The notes beneath the pieces are model-generated. The model was given only the letters and a program-made list of their open reading frames with translations. It was not told the origin of the DNA and ran no database searches. This document shows positions 41,572 through 52,997 of a stretch of DNA of 64,000 nt, piece by piece. Each line of letters opens with the position of its first letter. Within the stretch, counting starts at the first letter, position 1. A program made the translations under genes and the position numbers. The DNA is from Lunularia cruciata (lineage: Eukaryota > Streptophyta > Marchantiopsida > Lunulariales > Lunulariaceae). The stretch lies in contig OX419758.1 in assembly GCA_948567375.1 (NCBI GenBank), forward strand, positions 26,851,001 through 26,915,000. Reading direction: 5' to 3'.

Positions 41572-43969
41572 TCACCTTCTTTGCCTTTGTCTTGGGTCCG
41601 AAGTCTGTCCTTGTTCAAATTGGACTTTGGGGTGCTTCACGATGGTAATTGGAGTTGGGGTGGCCTTGACCCAATGTTCTTCGGGTTGATCAACTTCGGC
41701 TTGAATCAAGTCCTTTACTTTGGACCTGATATCCACTGGAAAAACTGGAGGCTTTGTCTTCATGTTCTCATCCCAACTCATCTCTTGTGTTTTGTGTATT
41801 GCTTCTTTGATTTCTTTCTGCAAGGCTTTTGCTTTAGCTTTTGCTAGAATCTTTTTGTCCTTGGCAGAAAGGATGGCTTTCAAGCATAACCTCTTTGCCT
41901 TCCATGAAGATGAAGACGTACTACTCACTTCTTTGGGATCACGCTTCTTCTTACCCGTGTGTGTCTCTACCTTCAAAATTTCAAGGTCCGGCAATTCTCC
42001 TTCTGAAGCGGGACTCCCTTCTTGAGGCCTCTCCTCCTTAAATGTTATACAATTTACATTTGTACCCCTTTAGCTTGGAGCATAGCACGCTCAACATGAG
42101 TTTGTACATATTTTAGTAGTAGCTTCCGTTTTGGTGGTTACATGCATTGATTTCCCGTATGTCCCCGATTCTTTATAATTTCCACAAAGTGGAATGTACC
42201 CAATTTGCCGTCTTGGCACCAGACAATTTGGTGACCAATGTCCCATCAAGCCACAATTATAGCAAGCACCTGGTGCAACATTTTGAGGCTTATTTTGGCC
42301 GCCCATTGGTGGTCTTCATGGAGGAGCATTATTATTATACTCCCTTGGTCCATACCTCAGATCTTGATACGATGTGCTTGCTTGAGGCTGTACCTCTTGG
42401 GTTTAGTACACATTCTTGTCTTCCTCACTTTGGTCCCAACCAAGGAACCAATCAATTTGTTGCACTAGAAATGCAGTGTATGTCAAGCACTTCATATTAG
42501 CGTGGCTGGATTTACCACATGCAGTGTACCATACATTTGGTCGGCTAAATGACAAAGGCTTTCTTTGGTCCTCAGCCCCAATCATCTGGATCTTGAAATC
42601 CGCAAACTCTTTAATAAAGTCTCCAGCTTTTGATCTGCCTTAGGTACATTCTTTGCTGGTGGTGTTATTGGTTTCTTTCCTCTATGTCTTTGTATTCTTC
42701 TTAGCTTTGACTCTTCTTTGGATTCCAAAGAAGAACTTGAAGATGTGGAGGATTCCTCCAAAGAAGGGGAGGTACTACGAGAAGCTCTCCTTCTCGGCTT
42801 CTTGCCTTTTGTCTCCCATTTTCTTTGGTTGCTGGATGAATGAGAGTGAGCTGCCTCATATCGGGCGACATGTTTGAGGACTTTGTCCAGGGAAGATACA
42901 TTCCTCTCCTTGGCAAAGATACAAATATCCAATGAAGTCCACCAAGAAACTAGGTAATGGCTTGGGCATCGGAGTAACCCACCACACCGGATTTTTTGGA
43001 ACTCGGATCAATAGGACCATGAACTGCTTGTAGTAATCTCTCAACTTTTCCTTCTTCCCTTGGTCCAAATCATTGAGTGTAGCAAAGACACTTGTATCAT
43101 AATCAACTTCTTGGAATCATTCCAGGAAGCCATTTCGTAAGTCTGCCCAGTTGGCTGGTGTGAACCCCTTATAGGTTACATGGGTGTACCAGCTCCGATC
43201 TTTCTTTCGGAGTAGACTTGGGAAAATTCACAGACGATTCGCAAAGTCATGTTCCTTCTAGCAAAGGAGATGACTTCAAATTCTTTGATAAATTCATCAA
43301 GATCTTTGTCTTGTTTTATCTCCTTGTACTTTTGATAGGCATGTCGGGTGATAGGTAACAAAGTCATCATTCAACTAGGTAGGATTGGCTGGGGTAAGTT
43401 TGAACTTGACGGAGCCAAAGGGTTGATTGGTATTGACGTTGTGTTGTTGGCCTAGGGGTTCCAATTCATCAAGTTTGTAGTAGGGTCTTCCTTGACAATT
43501 TCTTCTCTGAGTGTGTCAACTTCAACCCGAGTGGGAGAATCAAGTTCAACACCTTTGGAGTGATCTTCAAGATTCCTTTGAGACAATCAAGGAATCATGC
43601 ATATGATGTGTTGACACTCTTCCTCCATTAATGTCTATGTTGTCTTTTCTCAAACAAAGTTCTTTAGAAACATGACTTCCTTTACAATTTTAGGGGAAGT
43701 CGATGTATTGGATCATAGCTAATATGTCTGCCCGCTTGAGTATTTCTTCTTCTTGGAAGATGGAGAGTGAAGTAGCCTTGCCAACCGCCTTCATGTTTCT
43801 TGTAGTCAAGTTCCCGCAATGCTTCTTGTACTTCATGAAGAAGTTGAAAGTCCAACACCTCGTGTTTGGTTTCATCAAGAGTAGATTGGATCTTCAAGTG
43901 TTCTTCTTCTTCACGTTGTGACATTTGTCTTTGAACTCTCTCTTCCCATTGTTCTCTCAATGCAAACAT
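41572..43969 (-). pseudogene. C1 gag
   Basis: Pieces from 5' to 3': 43,969-43,682 (N-terminal helical part), 43,370-43,176 (MTLLPITRHAYQKYKEIKQ), 43,068-42,856 (LRDYYKQFMVLLIR), 42,932-42,582 (Ser-rich basic linker), 42,585-42,403 (knuckle CGKSSHANMKC, first Cys lost), 42,306-42,091 (intact knuckle CYNCGLMGHWSPNC), 41,994-41,572 (Lys-rich spacer). Frameshifts occur between all pieces. Confidence 0.82.
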
Positions 43970-44033
43970 TCATATTGGTTTAACACCCTAGTTTGAAATT
44001 GGCTTTGTATTCTTCCACTTTTGAGATTTGTAT

Positions 44034-44050
44034 CTTTGGCAGAGGCACCA
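44034..44050 (-). other. Primer-binding-like site of C1
   Basis: Seven bases inside the LTR end the element reads TGGTGCCTCTGCCAAAG. C3 has TTGTGCCGCTGCTAGGG at the same place. It resembles the TGGCGCCGTTGCC type of Athila/Tat elements. Confidence 0.5.
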
Positions 44051-44057
44051 AAAATCA

Positions 44058-44481
44058 TGTGACAACCTGACAAATATCACTTTTGCGGTAATCAGGTAAG
44101 CAAAGTTTGTTCCCGCAAAGATATTGGTCAAAAATGTCCAAATACAAAGTCAAAAGTCACCATGTAGTTCTTCTTGAGTTCCTTTATAATCTCTTAGGTA
44201 GAAACTACACCTAGAAGAGAGTAACAAGCACTGATTCACAATCTCGTCACAACAATTTGTCACACTTAATCACAACTCCATCAAATCTTTCCAAACAATC
44301 TTGATTGTGATGATTTAGATTCTCCCAAAGATGGTACTTCATTGCAAAACGACTTTGCCTTAGAATTGTGTTCCACCCTTCCATTGAGGGCACAACTTCC
44401 TCAATTGAAATTGCTTCACATTAACTAAACTTCACGCTGCACTCAGAAATGAAAAATACTCCCAACACTACAATTCTTCTC
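44058..44481 (-). repeat. C1 5' LTR, truncated
   Basis: The last 424 bp of the family C LTR (starts TGTGACAACC on the + strand). At 44,481/44,482 it changes into the B2 LTR. The missing part of this LTR is not found at the other end of B2, so the region was rearranged after insertion. Confidence 0.88.
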
Positions 44482-44925
44482 TATCATGTCATTTGTAATG
44501 TCGCATCTAGATTGCTCGGACACTAGAGTTCAAGTGATAGTAGTTAGAGTTATTTCAGCAATTCCTCAGAGACTGCTTTCCGACGGTCAGATTTTGTGTT
44601 TGGGGTACTGACTTCACGGTGGGGCCCACTGTCACTTTGCACCATTTTCTCTGTTGAGTTTGCAGTCAGTGGTGCCGTTAGGATTTTAGAGCTAGCTCAA
44701 GTCTAGGGGGTATAGTTTCAAAGTGAGCTCCAAAGAGCTCACTTCTCTGATGTTGAGCCTTCAAGTTCTTGGCTATCGTCGACAGAGGCCAGCAAGCGTC
44801 ACCTGGATTCTCTATGGTTGAGTGGGTGTGGCTTGACTATAATCAATGCCCAATTATTGGTAGTTTATAGAGTGACAAATCAAGTACTGATTTGAGTTGA
44901 TTTGATTTGAGAGTGGTTGTGATTT
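44482..44925 (+). repeat. B2 5' LTR
   Basis: Homologous, inverted, to 25,040-25,490. Starts TATCATGTCATTTG (normal start TGTCATG). Near 44,92x a deletion joins the LTR at GAGAGTGGT to leader sequence, removing the LTR end and primer site. Confidence 0.87.
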
Positions 44926-45910
44926 TGAGCTTAGGAGGTGAAGGAAGGACCAATTTGCTACAAGTTGTGCTCAAAAGGTCAAATTGAAGGTAGAGTTGGG
45001 AAGCTATTCTCATGAATTTGTGATTTGGAAAAACCCGTGTTGTCAATTTGGCTTGAGTGGAAAGTTAGCAGGGGATTTGGCGGACAGCCAACTTTAGGGT
45101 TTACGTCAGATTTTGGTTAGGATTTATGTCAAATTTTGACAGATTTTGACCAATTTTGGAGGAGGTTCGAAGTGGCAAGAAGAAAGGCCTTATTTGGCTG
45201 AATTTAAGCATTTTGAGGCATAGGGCTGTGGGCTATGAGAGGCTACAAAGGCCTAGAAGGACCAACAAGGCAGCGTGCTAGCATGAGGCTAGCTAGTTTA
45301 GAGTAGATCTTGGTCATTGGTTGGAAAAATCTGCCTTTCCTACTAGATTGTGCGCAATAGGGTTTGATCCCTAGATCTCTTGTTCCTAGATTGGTGCCCT
45401 AGCCAACTGGTCCACCCTCACTTGTTGTCATAGTGATTGTGCCACTATTATCTATACACATGTAGCTTTGGCTAGGAGAGGCACTTTGATCCCATTCTTT
45501 GTGATCCTTGTAGCTTAGGACTTAGATATGAACTTCTCTTATGTCAAATACCAAATGGTGGCAAAGTTAGTCACGTGTTGTGTTATGAGATGGAGTGTTT
45601 TTGTTAAGATTTCTTGTGATTGGACCCCCTCCATTCTTTGCTTTCTATTTGTGCACCATGTTTGTGTGTGGTGCCCTAACTTTTGAGCGTTGGTGCTCTG
45701 GTGTGCTCTCGGTAGTGAGGCTGGAGTGATGACCAATCATACTACCTTTGTTTCTCTCCGGTGAGGCAGGAAGTGATGACCTACAGACCGTGAGAGTGCA
45801 TGTTATGATGGCAGGTTATAGGTTGCCCTTTCCCCTAGTGTAGTTATCTCGGTTAGAGTTACATTAGTGGGTGGTGCTTAGTTGGTATTGGGACTTGGTG
45901 GTGTTGGCAC
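44926..45910 (+). other. B2 leader
   Basis: Untranslated region homologous to 23,874-24,86x of B1. It includes on the - strand, at about 45,350-45,425, the same tRNA-like block (TTGGCTAGGGC, then GGGATCAAACCC). No credible coding frame on the + strand. Confidence 0.65.
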
Positions 45911-47077
45911 TTGGTGGAGCACTTGCGGTTGCAGTTGGTGGTTCTGGTTTGTCGTTGCGGTTACTTTGTCACGACAAAGTTCTTTGGGGATTCTAGAGGA
46001 GAGAGCACTCTAGTACACAGAGGGTTTACTTGGAGTGGTGCTTGGTATCAGCCTGTATCTCAGGTCCCAGTGAGAGAGGAGATTGACTTTGAGTTGAAGT
46101 TCGACATAGGAGTTGATTCAGTTGAGAGTGCACTTGGTGTGTCCGCACCGTTGTTGTGGGATATGGATGAGATTTATGGGGCCTCCAAAGGCCCTAAGCA
46201 TTACTCGGGTACAATGGGTACCATTGAGTTGGATGACTTCATCCAAGAGTTTGATAGTTGGTGTGATTTGCAGCAAATGCGGAACCCAACTTTGTTCACA
46301 TCCTTCATGGCATGGAAGGGGTTGTTTCAGCACTTGGAGGGTCTGCCAATGGATGACTACCATGAGTTCAGGAGAGCTCATTTGGAGAAGATTGAGTTAT
46401 AGAGACAGTATTGGTCTCCACACTACGTCTCCATCACTTCACGCTTGGTGCCTAGGAGTAGATTGGTTGTACCTACGAGTTCTAGCTCGAGTAGTGCGGG
46501 TGGAGCTAGTGGAGATGCACTAGCTGGAGATAATGCTACTACGAGTAGAGGTACCGCTACAGGAGGTGGTGTGGTACCGGGGTTTAACCCCATGGTGGAG
46601 TTCATCTTGTGTTTGAGGCAAAACTACCAGGGAGTTTGGATTGACAAGCTGAGAAGCTTGCAAGAGTTCCAGCGGAAGGTTGGAGAGAGCCTACGCAAGG
46701 CATTCACTCGCATGAGGTGGCTGATCAGTTTCACTTAGGGAGTTAGTGAGGCCCATGCAGTCCAATTTTGGTATGGGATACTGGACAGGGAGTTGTGACG
46801 TAGAGTTTGTGATGCTACGTTGTTACATGCTACTTCACCTACTTTGGCAGTGGTCTTTGGTTTGGTTGAGCGTATTGAGCTCAACATGGTGGAGGAGAGA
46901 GTGGTGACATCTAGATTTGGTAGGGAGACCTCATCCATGGCTGCGACTTCTTCTAGAGTGCAGCAGAGTGCACCACGCTCAGTTGTTCGAGGACAGGGTG
47001 GACAACCCAGATCCTATGGAGCAAGTGGAAGGCCTAGTAGAGTTAGACCCTTACCCTCATTGTTGGGTCTACAGTAG
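45911..47077 (+). pseudogene. B2 gag, capsid part
   Basis: One frame broken by TAG at 46,400-46,402, TAG near 46,736 and TGA near 46,797. It has an N-terminal acidic region, then capsid-like IELDDFIQEFDSWCDLQQM and LFTSFMAWKGLFQHLEG, a Ser/Gly-rich insertion (46,470-46,580), the second capsid part (NYQGVWIDKLRSLQEFQRK, then FWYGILDREL) and LVERIELNMVEERV. A basic Arg/Gly/Ser linker leads to the zinc knuckles after a TAG at 47,075-47,077. Start unknown; the first ATG used here may be internal. Confidence 0.75.
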
Positions 47078-47080
47078 CCA

Positions 47081-48352
47081 GTGAGTGGTGGTGTTGCTTG
47101 TTGGACTTGTGGTGGACCTCACCATCAAAGAGAGTGTACTCAGGGCAGTGGGCCTAATACCTCGGGTGCATCACAGCCAGCACATAGGCAATGTGAGCAT
47201 TGCCACGGATTTGGTCACACTAGTGACCGGTGTTTTGATCTACACCCGGAGTTATGGAGTGGTCAGGCTGCTATGGCACGTAGTAGAGGAGCTCCAGTTC
47301 ATGGAAGACGAGGTGGTAGAGGTGGTGGTAGAGGATCTACACCTAGTAGGGGTGCAATACCTGCCCTTACTTCTGACACAACTATGGCTACTCGGATTGA
47401 GCAGTTGGAGCAGAGATTGGCTAGTATGGCTATTGCTCAGAGGAGATCAGATTTGGGTGATGAGGCTTCCACCTCATATGCTGGTGATAGAGATGCTTTG
47501 GACTTCATATGCGGAGCAGCACAAGTGAATGCATCTGTAGCAGTGACTAGGAGTGCAGTTCATGCTCCTGAGCCTAGAGGAGCATCAATGGAGTTGTACC
47601 CACAGAGAGGAGAGGTTGGGAGAGAGGTCAGACTTCCCCAGTCTTTCACGCTATCTAAGGCATTGCAAACGACATCCATGGTTCCTAAACGTCCCAGTGC
47701 AAGTGTGGTAGGTGGTGATGGAGTACATGATGGACTACCTGCTACTCAACCACTTGCTACTACACAGACTGAGTCTAGCATGATGTTGGGGGCGGCTCAG
47801 CTGATTATGCGGCGTCCTTTGTTTTCGGCCAATGATATGTTTACATTGGGAGTTGACCCAACCCCAATGTTCCGGTTGGCTGCCATGTTGTGTGAGAGTA
47901 GGGATGGTGCAGTTCCTACTACTAGAGCAGAGGTGGTTGGTAGTGGAGCTGACTTGGTTGAGGAGCATGGGATCCGTTCAGCGACTAGTGGTTTATGGCA
48001 GGCAGCAACGGCTAGATTGGAAGAGTTGCCAGCTAGACCGGCCTTTGAGAGAGCGCGGTTTACACCTGGTGTTGTCCTATTGGATAACCAGAGGGGGATT
48101 TTTTGTTTGGTGGGACCTTCAAGGAAGGTCTATACACCACAAAGAGTCTTGTTAGACTTTGGTGCGCATTCCCTTATGTTGGGGAAGGCTGTAGTTGTTG
48201 GTTTGGAGTTACAAAAGACCGATGTGGAGAGGTGTTCATTTCAGATCCAGACATCTCTAGGTGGTGGTTCGACACAGTACATCACACAGGGAGAGCTTGT
48301 TGTCCAGGTTCAGCCTGGTCATTTGACTGATAGCTTGGTAGTGAGAGCTTAG
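47081..48352 (+). CDS. B2 Gag nucleocapsid and aspartic protease
   Basis: The longest intact frame of family B (423 codons), in frame with gag. Two zinc knuckles: C7-x2-C10-x3-H14-x4-C19 (one residue short) and the canonical C38-x2-C41-x4-H46-x4-C51. A basic RGG-like stretch at 73-88 (GRRGGRGGGRG) and a coiled-coil segment (IEQLEQRLASM) follow. The retropepsin starts near residue 350 with VLLDFGAHSLMLGK; the active site is D359-F-G where D-S/T-G is expected, so this copy's protease is probably dead. The stop at 48,350-48,352 is TAG where B1 has CAG. Confidence 0.82.
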   Translation: MSGGVACWTCGGPHHQRECTQGSGPNTSGASQPAHRQCEHCHGFGHTSDRCFDLHPELWSGQAAMARSRGAPVHGRRGGRGGGRGSTPSRGAIPALTSDTTMATRIEQLEQRLASMAIAQRRSDLGDEASTSYAGDRDALDFICGAAQVNASVAVTRSAVHAPEPRGASMELYPQRGEVGREVRLPQSFTLSKALQTTSMVPKRPSASVVGGDGVHDGLPATQPLATTQTESSMMLGAAQLIMRRPLFSANDMFTLGVDPTPMFRLAAMLCESRDGAVPTTRAEVVGSGADLVEEHGIRSATSGLWQAATARLEELPARPAFERARFTPGVVLLDNQRGIFCLVGPSRKVYTPQRVLLDFGAHSLMLGKAVVVGLELQKTDVERCSFQIQTSLGGGSTQYITQGELVVQVQPGHLTDSLVVRA

Positions 48353-48727
48353 GCTATTGCGACAATAGCTGAGTCAGATGATGTGCTAGTTGGGGGAGCA
48401 ATGTTATACCCCATGGGTTTCAGCATTGACTATTGGGAGGAGACAGCCTCTTATAGACCTGGTTGGTAGTCTGGTGAGGGACGGGTATGTCGCCTACCAG
48501 TATGCTTCAGTATTGGCAGTCTTGGCTCACTACTGTCTGGGACCATGGCAACATTAGTTTTAGCTTTCAGTGGTGCAGTTACTTGGCCTGGTGACTTATT
48601 GGAGTGGAATGCCCATGTAGAGGATACTTCAGTACACGAGGAGATCACTCAGCTTTGGAGTACGAGTGGGATTGTTCCATCCACTTTGGATGTTCCATTG
48701 TGGAGTTCCGAGGAGGCATTGCAGTAG
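48353..48727 (+). pseudogene. B2 protease end and spacer
   Basis: In frame with the preceding CDS: DDVLVGGAMLYPM (protease ILG-type motif), TAG near 48,467 (CAG in B1), then the spacer with FSGAVTWPGDLL and VPLWSSEEALQ. It ends at the TAG 48,725-48,727 (context CAG-TAG-CAT) that B1 shares at 19,200-19,202. Confidence 0.72.
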
Positions 48728-49184
48728 CATGCAGATCAGTTGGTGCAGCAGGCTTGGATTGGAGCCTTTGTACCATCAGGAGATGAGTGTGAGGATGAGC
48801 CTCCTGAGGCGATTGCTTTGACACCTCTAGATACCACACTCATTGCTTGGCAGTATCCAGTAGAGGGGATATGCCTATTGGAGTTGTTTGGTGGGATCAA
48901 CACCCTACTAGTTGCGGTATTACAGGTGGGTATACAAGTACAGAGGTACTTGTATTTAGAGAGAGATGAGACTACTAGGCGAGTCTATCTACATCATGTG
49001 GTACACTTGGCCTATCGGTATCCGAAGTTATTACCGGGGTCAGCAGTGAAAGGTTACCAAAAGGCCCTACCAACAGACATTTCCTTCTAGGTGCGCATGA
49101 CCTAAAGAGACATGGGCCTATTCACTTGGTGATTTTTGGATGGCCATGTTAGGGACATACACATGTTGGTAGAGGATTGGGTCT
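48728..49184 (+). pseudogene. B2 cytosine-5 methyltransferase, N-terminal part
   Basis: After the shared TAG the frame reads HADQLVQQAWIGAFVP, the acidic linker, then motif I LELFGGI and YLERDE (motif II). Stops occur at 49,088-49,090 (TAG) and further on. Motif IV can still be read near 49,140 as GWPC followed by a TAG in place of Gln. The next bases give GHTHVGRGLGL before the family C LTR cuts the gene at 49,185. The sequence is closely similar to B1, so both descend from one methyltransferase-bearing ancestor. Confidence 0.87.
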
Positions 49185-50006
49185 TGTGGTGCCCACATTT
49201 TTTGTTTTGTTCAAAATAGAGAAGAAGAAGTGTATAGAGAAGTTGGATTGTGCCTGTATGGCAGAAGAAGGCAAAGAAAAGAGTCTTCGGGATGAAACCC
49301 AAAGTAAAGTGACTTCCGGTCATCAAGCGAAGTACTTGGAAATGCCCTGTCAGCATACAACCCAAAGTAAGGAGTCTTTGTATCGGAGGGAGCTCAACCC
49401 GAGGTGAAGTCTATCTAACAACCTTTCATCAGAGCGAGAAATTCAAGAAAGGACCATTCAAAATAGGCGGCCCATACGCACGAAGTACAATTGATAGTGA
49501 TTGGTGCATTCAAGAGGTGTGATGTCTTGTTAGAAACTCAAATTGAAGAAAGACAAAGAAAGCGCAACTCTAAAAAAATCGAGCGCATGATGAAGCAATG
49601 TCGAGCAATTTTCCTTTGCCGTTGAGAAGTCATCCTATAGGTGATCGTGGGAAGGGAAATAGAGTGGAAGACGCGCTAGTGTGTAAGGGAAACGTCGCAA
49701 GAGTGAAACCAAGAGATAGTGAGAAAGCAGGAGAGATGGGAGGAGGAAAGAAGAACTCCGAATTCGCCGTGAGGAATCATGCGATTCAAAGGTTGGATTT
49801 AAACGCAAGGATTGAAGTCTTGAGCCGACTTTGGATTATATTCTTGGCATGGAACTGGAATGTTAGTTTTCCAGGTTTCATGACTGAGATCATCAAGAGC
49901 AAGTGCCTCAATGGACCCGAAGAAGAAGGGAAGAGGGGAAATCCGGTTTGCTAGACAGAGTCGGATTGGAAATTAGTACTAGGGAAGGAAGCAAGCATAG
50001 AGCAGG
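49185..50006 (+). repeat. Family C LTR fragment (first 822 bp)
   Basis: Starts TGTGGTGCCCACATTTTTTG, includes the start of the LTR protein (MSSNFPLPL at 49,598), and stops at 50,006 where a complete LTR starts. It matches the C3 3' LTR (for example GAAGACGCGCTAGT) better than the adjacent C3 5' LTR. Confidence 0.9.
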
Positions 50007-50392
50007 TGTGGTGCCCACGTTTTTTTTTTTTTTCAAAATAAGGGAGAAGAAGTGTATAGAGAAGTCAGATTGCGCATGTATGGCCAAAGAAGGCAAAGAA
50101 AAGAGTCTTTGGGATGAAACCTGAAGTAAAGTGACTTTGGGTCATAAGGCAAAGTACTCGGAAATGCCTTGTCAGCATACAACCCGAAGTAAATTATCTT
50201 TGTATTCAAGGGAGCTCAACTTGAGGCGAAGACAGTCTAACAACCTTTCATCGGGGCGAGAAATTCAAGAAGAGACCGTTCAAAAACCGGTGGCCCATAC
50301 GCGCAAAGGTTGATTGACAGTGACAGGTGCATGCAAGAGGTGTGATTTCTTGGTAGAAACTCAAAGTGAAGAAAGTCAAAGAAGTGCAACTC

Positions 50393-50401
50393 TATAAAAA
50401 T
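50393..50401 (+). promoter_or_regulatory. TATA box of C3 5' LTR
   Basis: TATAAAAAT at 27 bp before the ATG of the LTR frame; it would drive the element's genomic RNA. Confidence 0.6.
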
Positions 50402-50419
50402 CAAACTCACAAGGATGAA

Positions 50420-52997
50420 ATGTCGAGTAATTTTCCTTTGCCTTTGAGAAGTTGTCTTGCAAGTGATTGTGGGAAGGGAAATAGAGTTGGAATCGTGGTA
50501 GTGCGTAAGGGAGAAGTCGCAAGAGTGAAATGGAGAGAGAGTGAGAAGGCAGAAGAGATGGGAGGAGGAAAGAAGAACTCCAAATTTGCAGTGAGAAATC
50601 ATGCGATTCGGAGGTCAGATGTAATAGCTCGGATCTAAGTCTTGAGCTAACTTTGGATCACGTTTCTGGCATGGAACTGGAATGTTAGCTTTCCAGGATT
50701 CATGACAGAAATCATTGAGAGCAAGTGTCTTGATGGACCCAAGGAAGAAGGGAAGAGAGGAAATCCGGCTCGCTGGACAAAGTCGGATTGGAGACTTGTA
50801 CTGGGGAAGGAAGCAAGGCTTGCAGCAAGAGGCCACATTCTTGGGAAAGGGAGAAATAGCTCAAGAGACCCAAGAGGTGAGAGATGCCTTCTCGTCAAAG
50901 AGGACGAAGAATGGGTACAAGGTTGAGAGCAATAAAGACCTTGAGAAGAGAGGGATCATGAGTGCACTAATGGCTATCCTGAAGCCGGAGCAAACCACTT
51001 ATGTGATGAAACACCAAGCGGTGTTCTTTCACAAACTTTTTGCAGGAGAACCAATCAATTGGGCAAGGTGTTTTCACGAGAGAACGAGGCAGATGGTGTG
51101 GAATTTGCGGGATAAATTGCCTCTACACTACATCGTGCCGTTTGCAGCACACTTCTACCTTGGGCTCAATTAGCTAAACTTGGCGGAGCGAAATCGAATG
51201 GTGTTGCACTTCCATCCTAATGTGCAAAAGGAGGTCGACGCTGAGGAGCAGCAATACATCTTGCAGATCAAGAGCACCAATGATTACTACGCAAAGACGG
51301 GGAAGAACGTGGAGGTCACAGTGAGTACGCCAACTACGAAGAAGAGGGGTCGGCAAGGTGACGCCGAAGACATAAAGAAACCTTGGAAGACACGGAGAGG
51401 CAACCCGAGGTGAGGTATGGTGGTAATTGAGTCGGAGGACAAAGACTCAAAAGAAGATGTTGAGCTCAAAACTGAAGACTCGGAATACGAGGAGGAGCCT
51501 GAGCTAACACTGTAGAGTGGGGATACAAGAAGCGATAGTGATGAAGGGGGAGAAATGACATTGGCACCAGCGGCTGAAGAATACAAAGAAGAAGTGCAAG
51601 CAGAGATGGAAGCCGAAGACAATACGCAGCTAGAAGAGGAAGTAATGGTGCCCGAAGAGAAGAAGATCACAGTACAGTGAGGAGTTTGCTCGAGATGTAA
51701 GGCAAAGTGTGAAGCGGGGCCAAGTAAGGCAAAAGAAGAGGTAAGTGAAAGCTCAAGAAGTGAGGCGTCGATTCCAATACAAAGACTGCAGAGAAGAAGG
51801 CGAGTAACGGATGAACAAGAAGTACGAAGAGAAGTGGCCACGCAAGAAGAAGTAATCCTGAGTGATGGAGTGGAGTACCTATGGGAGATCGTGTGCCCAT
51901 TGTTGGTAAAGATGGAGCACAAGAAGAAGGAAATGCAGTCAACATGTCCGGAGGTAAAGACTGTATTACAGGTATTGACCAGATTAGAAGAGGAAAACTC
52001 GGAGTTGAAGAAGAGTATAACCCAAGGTAAGGAGGAAAGGGAAGTACTGCGAGCGGAGGCAGTGGTGAGAAGTCAGGTAATTGAAGACCTGAAGAGAGAA
52101 GTCAGTTATCGAGAGGATCTTGTAAAGAAGAGTGACATAGCAAGGGAGAGACAAGTAGCGGAGTATGAAATCTTGAAGCAACCATTTGCTGATTCAAGAG
52201 TAGAAGTAATCCATGCTATGGCAAGAGTAGTTGCAAAGGATCAGGAGCTCGATAGGGTGATAGAGAGTGTTGAGGAGAAGAAACAACTCTAGCAACGAGA
52301 GTTGGCGGCACGATACAGAGAAGAAGACCGATTACGAGAGTTACTTTGTAATCAGGAGGAGAAGGTGGTACAAAAAGAGAAGGAGAAGGAGTCGATGAAA
52401 GCTGAGTTTGAGGTGGAGTTGGCAATGTATCGAGAGGATTGCCTCGCAGATCGTGAATGTGAGAGGAAGAACAGATTGGAGCCATTGAAGGAGATAGTCC
52501 TCCAAATGAACGCAATGTTGAGTACAGAAGCCAGCATTTGGATTGAGGAGACGAGGCTACACAAGTTGAAATTGTTGGTGCAGGAGACAAGGCGAAGACA
52601 AGTGAAAGATACAGACATGAATGCCTTGTTGATTAGTCTCAGATCTCGGGTAGACAGAAAGATCTTAGAGGTAGAAGATAACATTGCGATTAGATTAGAC
52701 TTAGTGAAAATAGAGATAGAAAAGCTTCGGAAAGATGTTAGAGCAAAACCCGAAGTAGATAACATAGGAGTACAAATGTCTTTGGAGTTACCATTGGAGA
52801 CATTAGAGAAAAGTAGGTCGGGAGATAAGGAGTTAGATAGATTACCCACTAGTGGAATTTCAAATCAAGAAAGAGAATTGTTGGATCAGGTAGAAGAAGA
52901 AGAAAATACAAAACCCAAGGATAGAGTAGTAGGAAGTAAAATTACTTTGGATTTGGGATTGAAAGCCTATGACGAAGTAGATATCGGATCAGATTAG
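50420..52997 (+). pseudogene. LTR-encoded protein (family C), C3 5' LTR copy
   Basis: About 859 codons, MSSNFPLPL to the stop at 52,997. Open pieces: 50,366-50,638, 50,715-51,173, 51,180-51,413, 51,834-52,292 and 52,302-52,997. Breaks: TAA near 50,636, a frameshift near 50,86x, TAG near 51,171, TGA near 51,411, TAG at 52,290. The coiled-coil half is the best preserved of all copies, with two long open frames of 152 and 231 codons separated by one stop. The N-terminal region has WNLRDKLPLHYIVPFAAHFYLG. Function unknown. A structural Gag accessory or an RNA- or chromatin-associated coiled-coil factor are guesses only. Confidence 0.77.

Larger units (their letters stand above)
34218..44481 (-). 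mobile_element. Gypsy element C1 (family C)
   Basis: In element sense: partial 5' LTR (44,481-44,058), primer-binding-like site, gag with zinc knuckles, protease, RT, RNase H, integrase, polypurine tract, full 3' LTR (37,914-34,218). All frames are heavily broken, more than in C3. The 5' LTR is cut by the B2 LTR at 44,482. The RT/integrase type and the TGGTGCC primer site suggest the Athila/Tat side of gypsy. Confidence 0.9.
44482..49184 (+). mobile_element. Gypsy element B2 (family B), 3'-truncated
   Basis: LTR, leader, gag with two zinc knuckles, protease, spacer, and the first part of the methyltransferase, all on the + strand. A family C LTR begins at 49,185 and removes the rest (methyltransferase motifs V-X, RT, RNase H, integrase, PHD). 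It supplies the gag and protease that B1 has lost, and shows the methyltransferase in the same polyprotein position. Confidence 0.9.
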
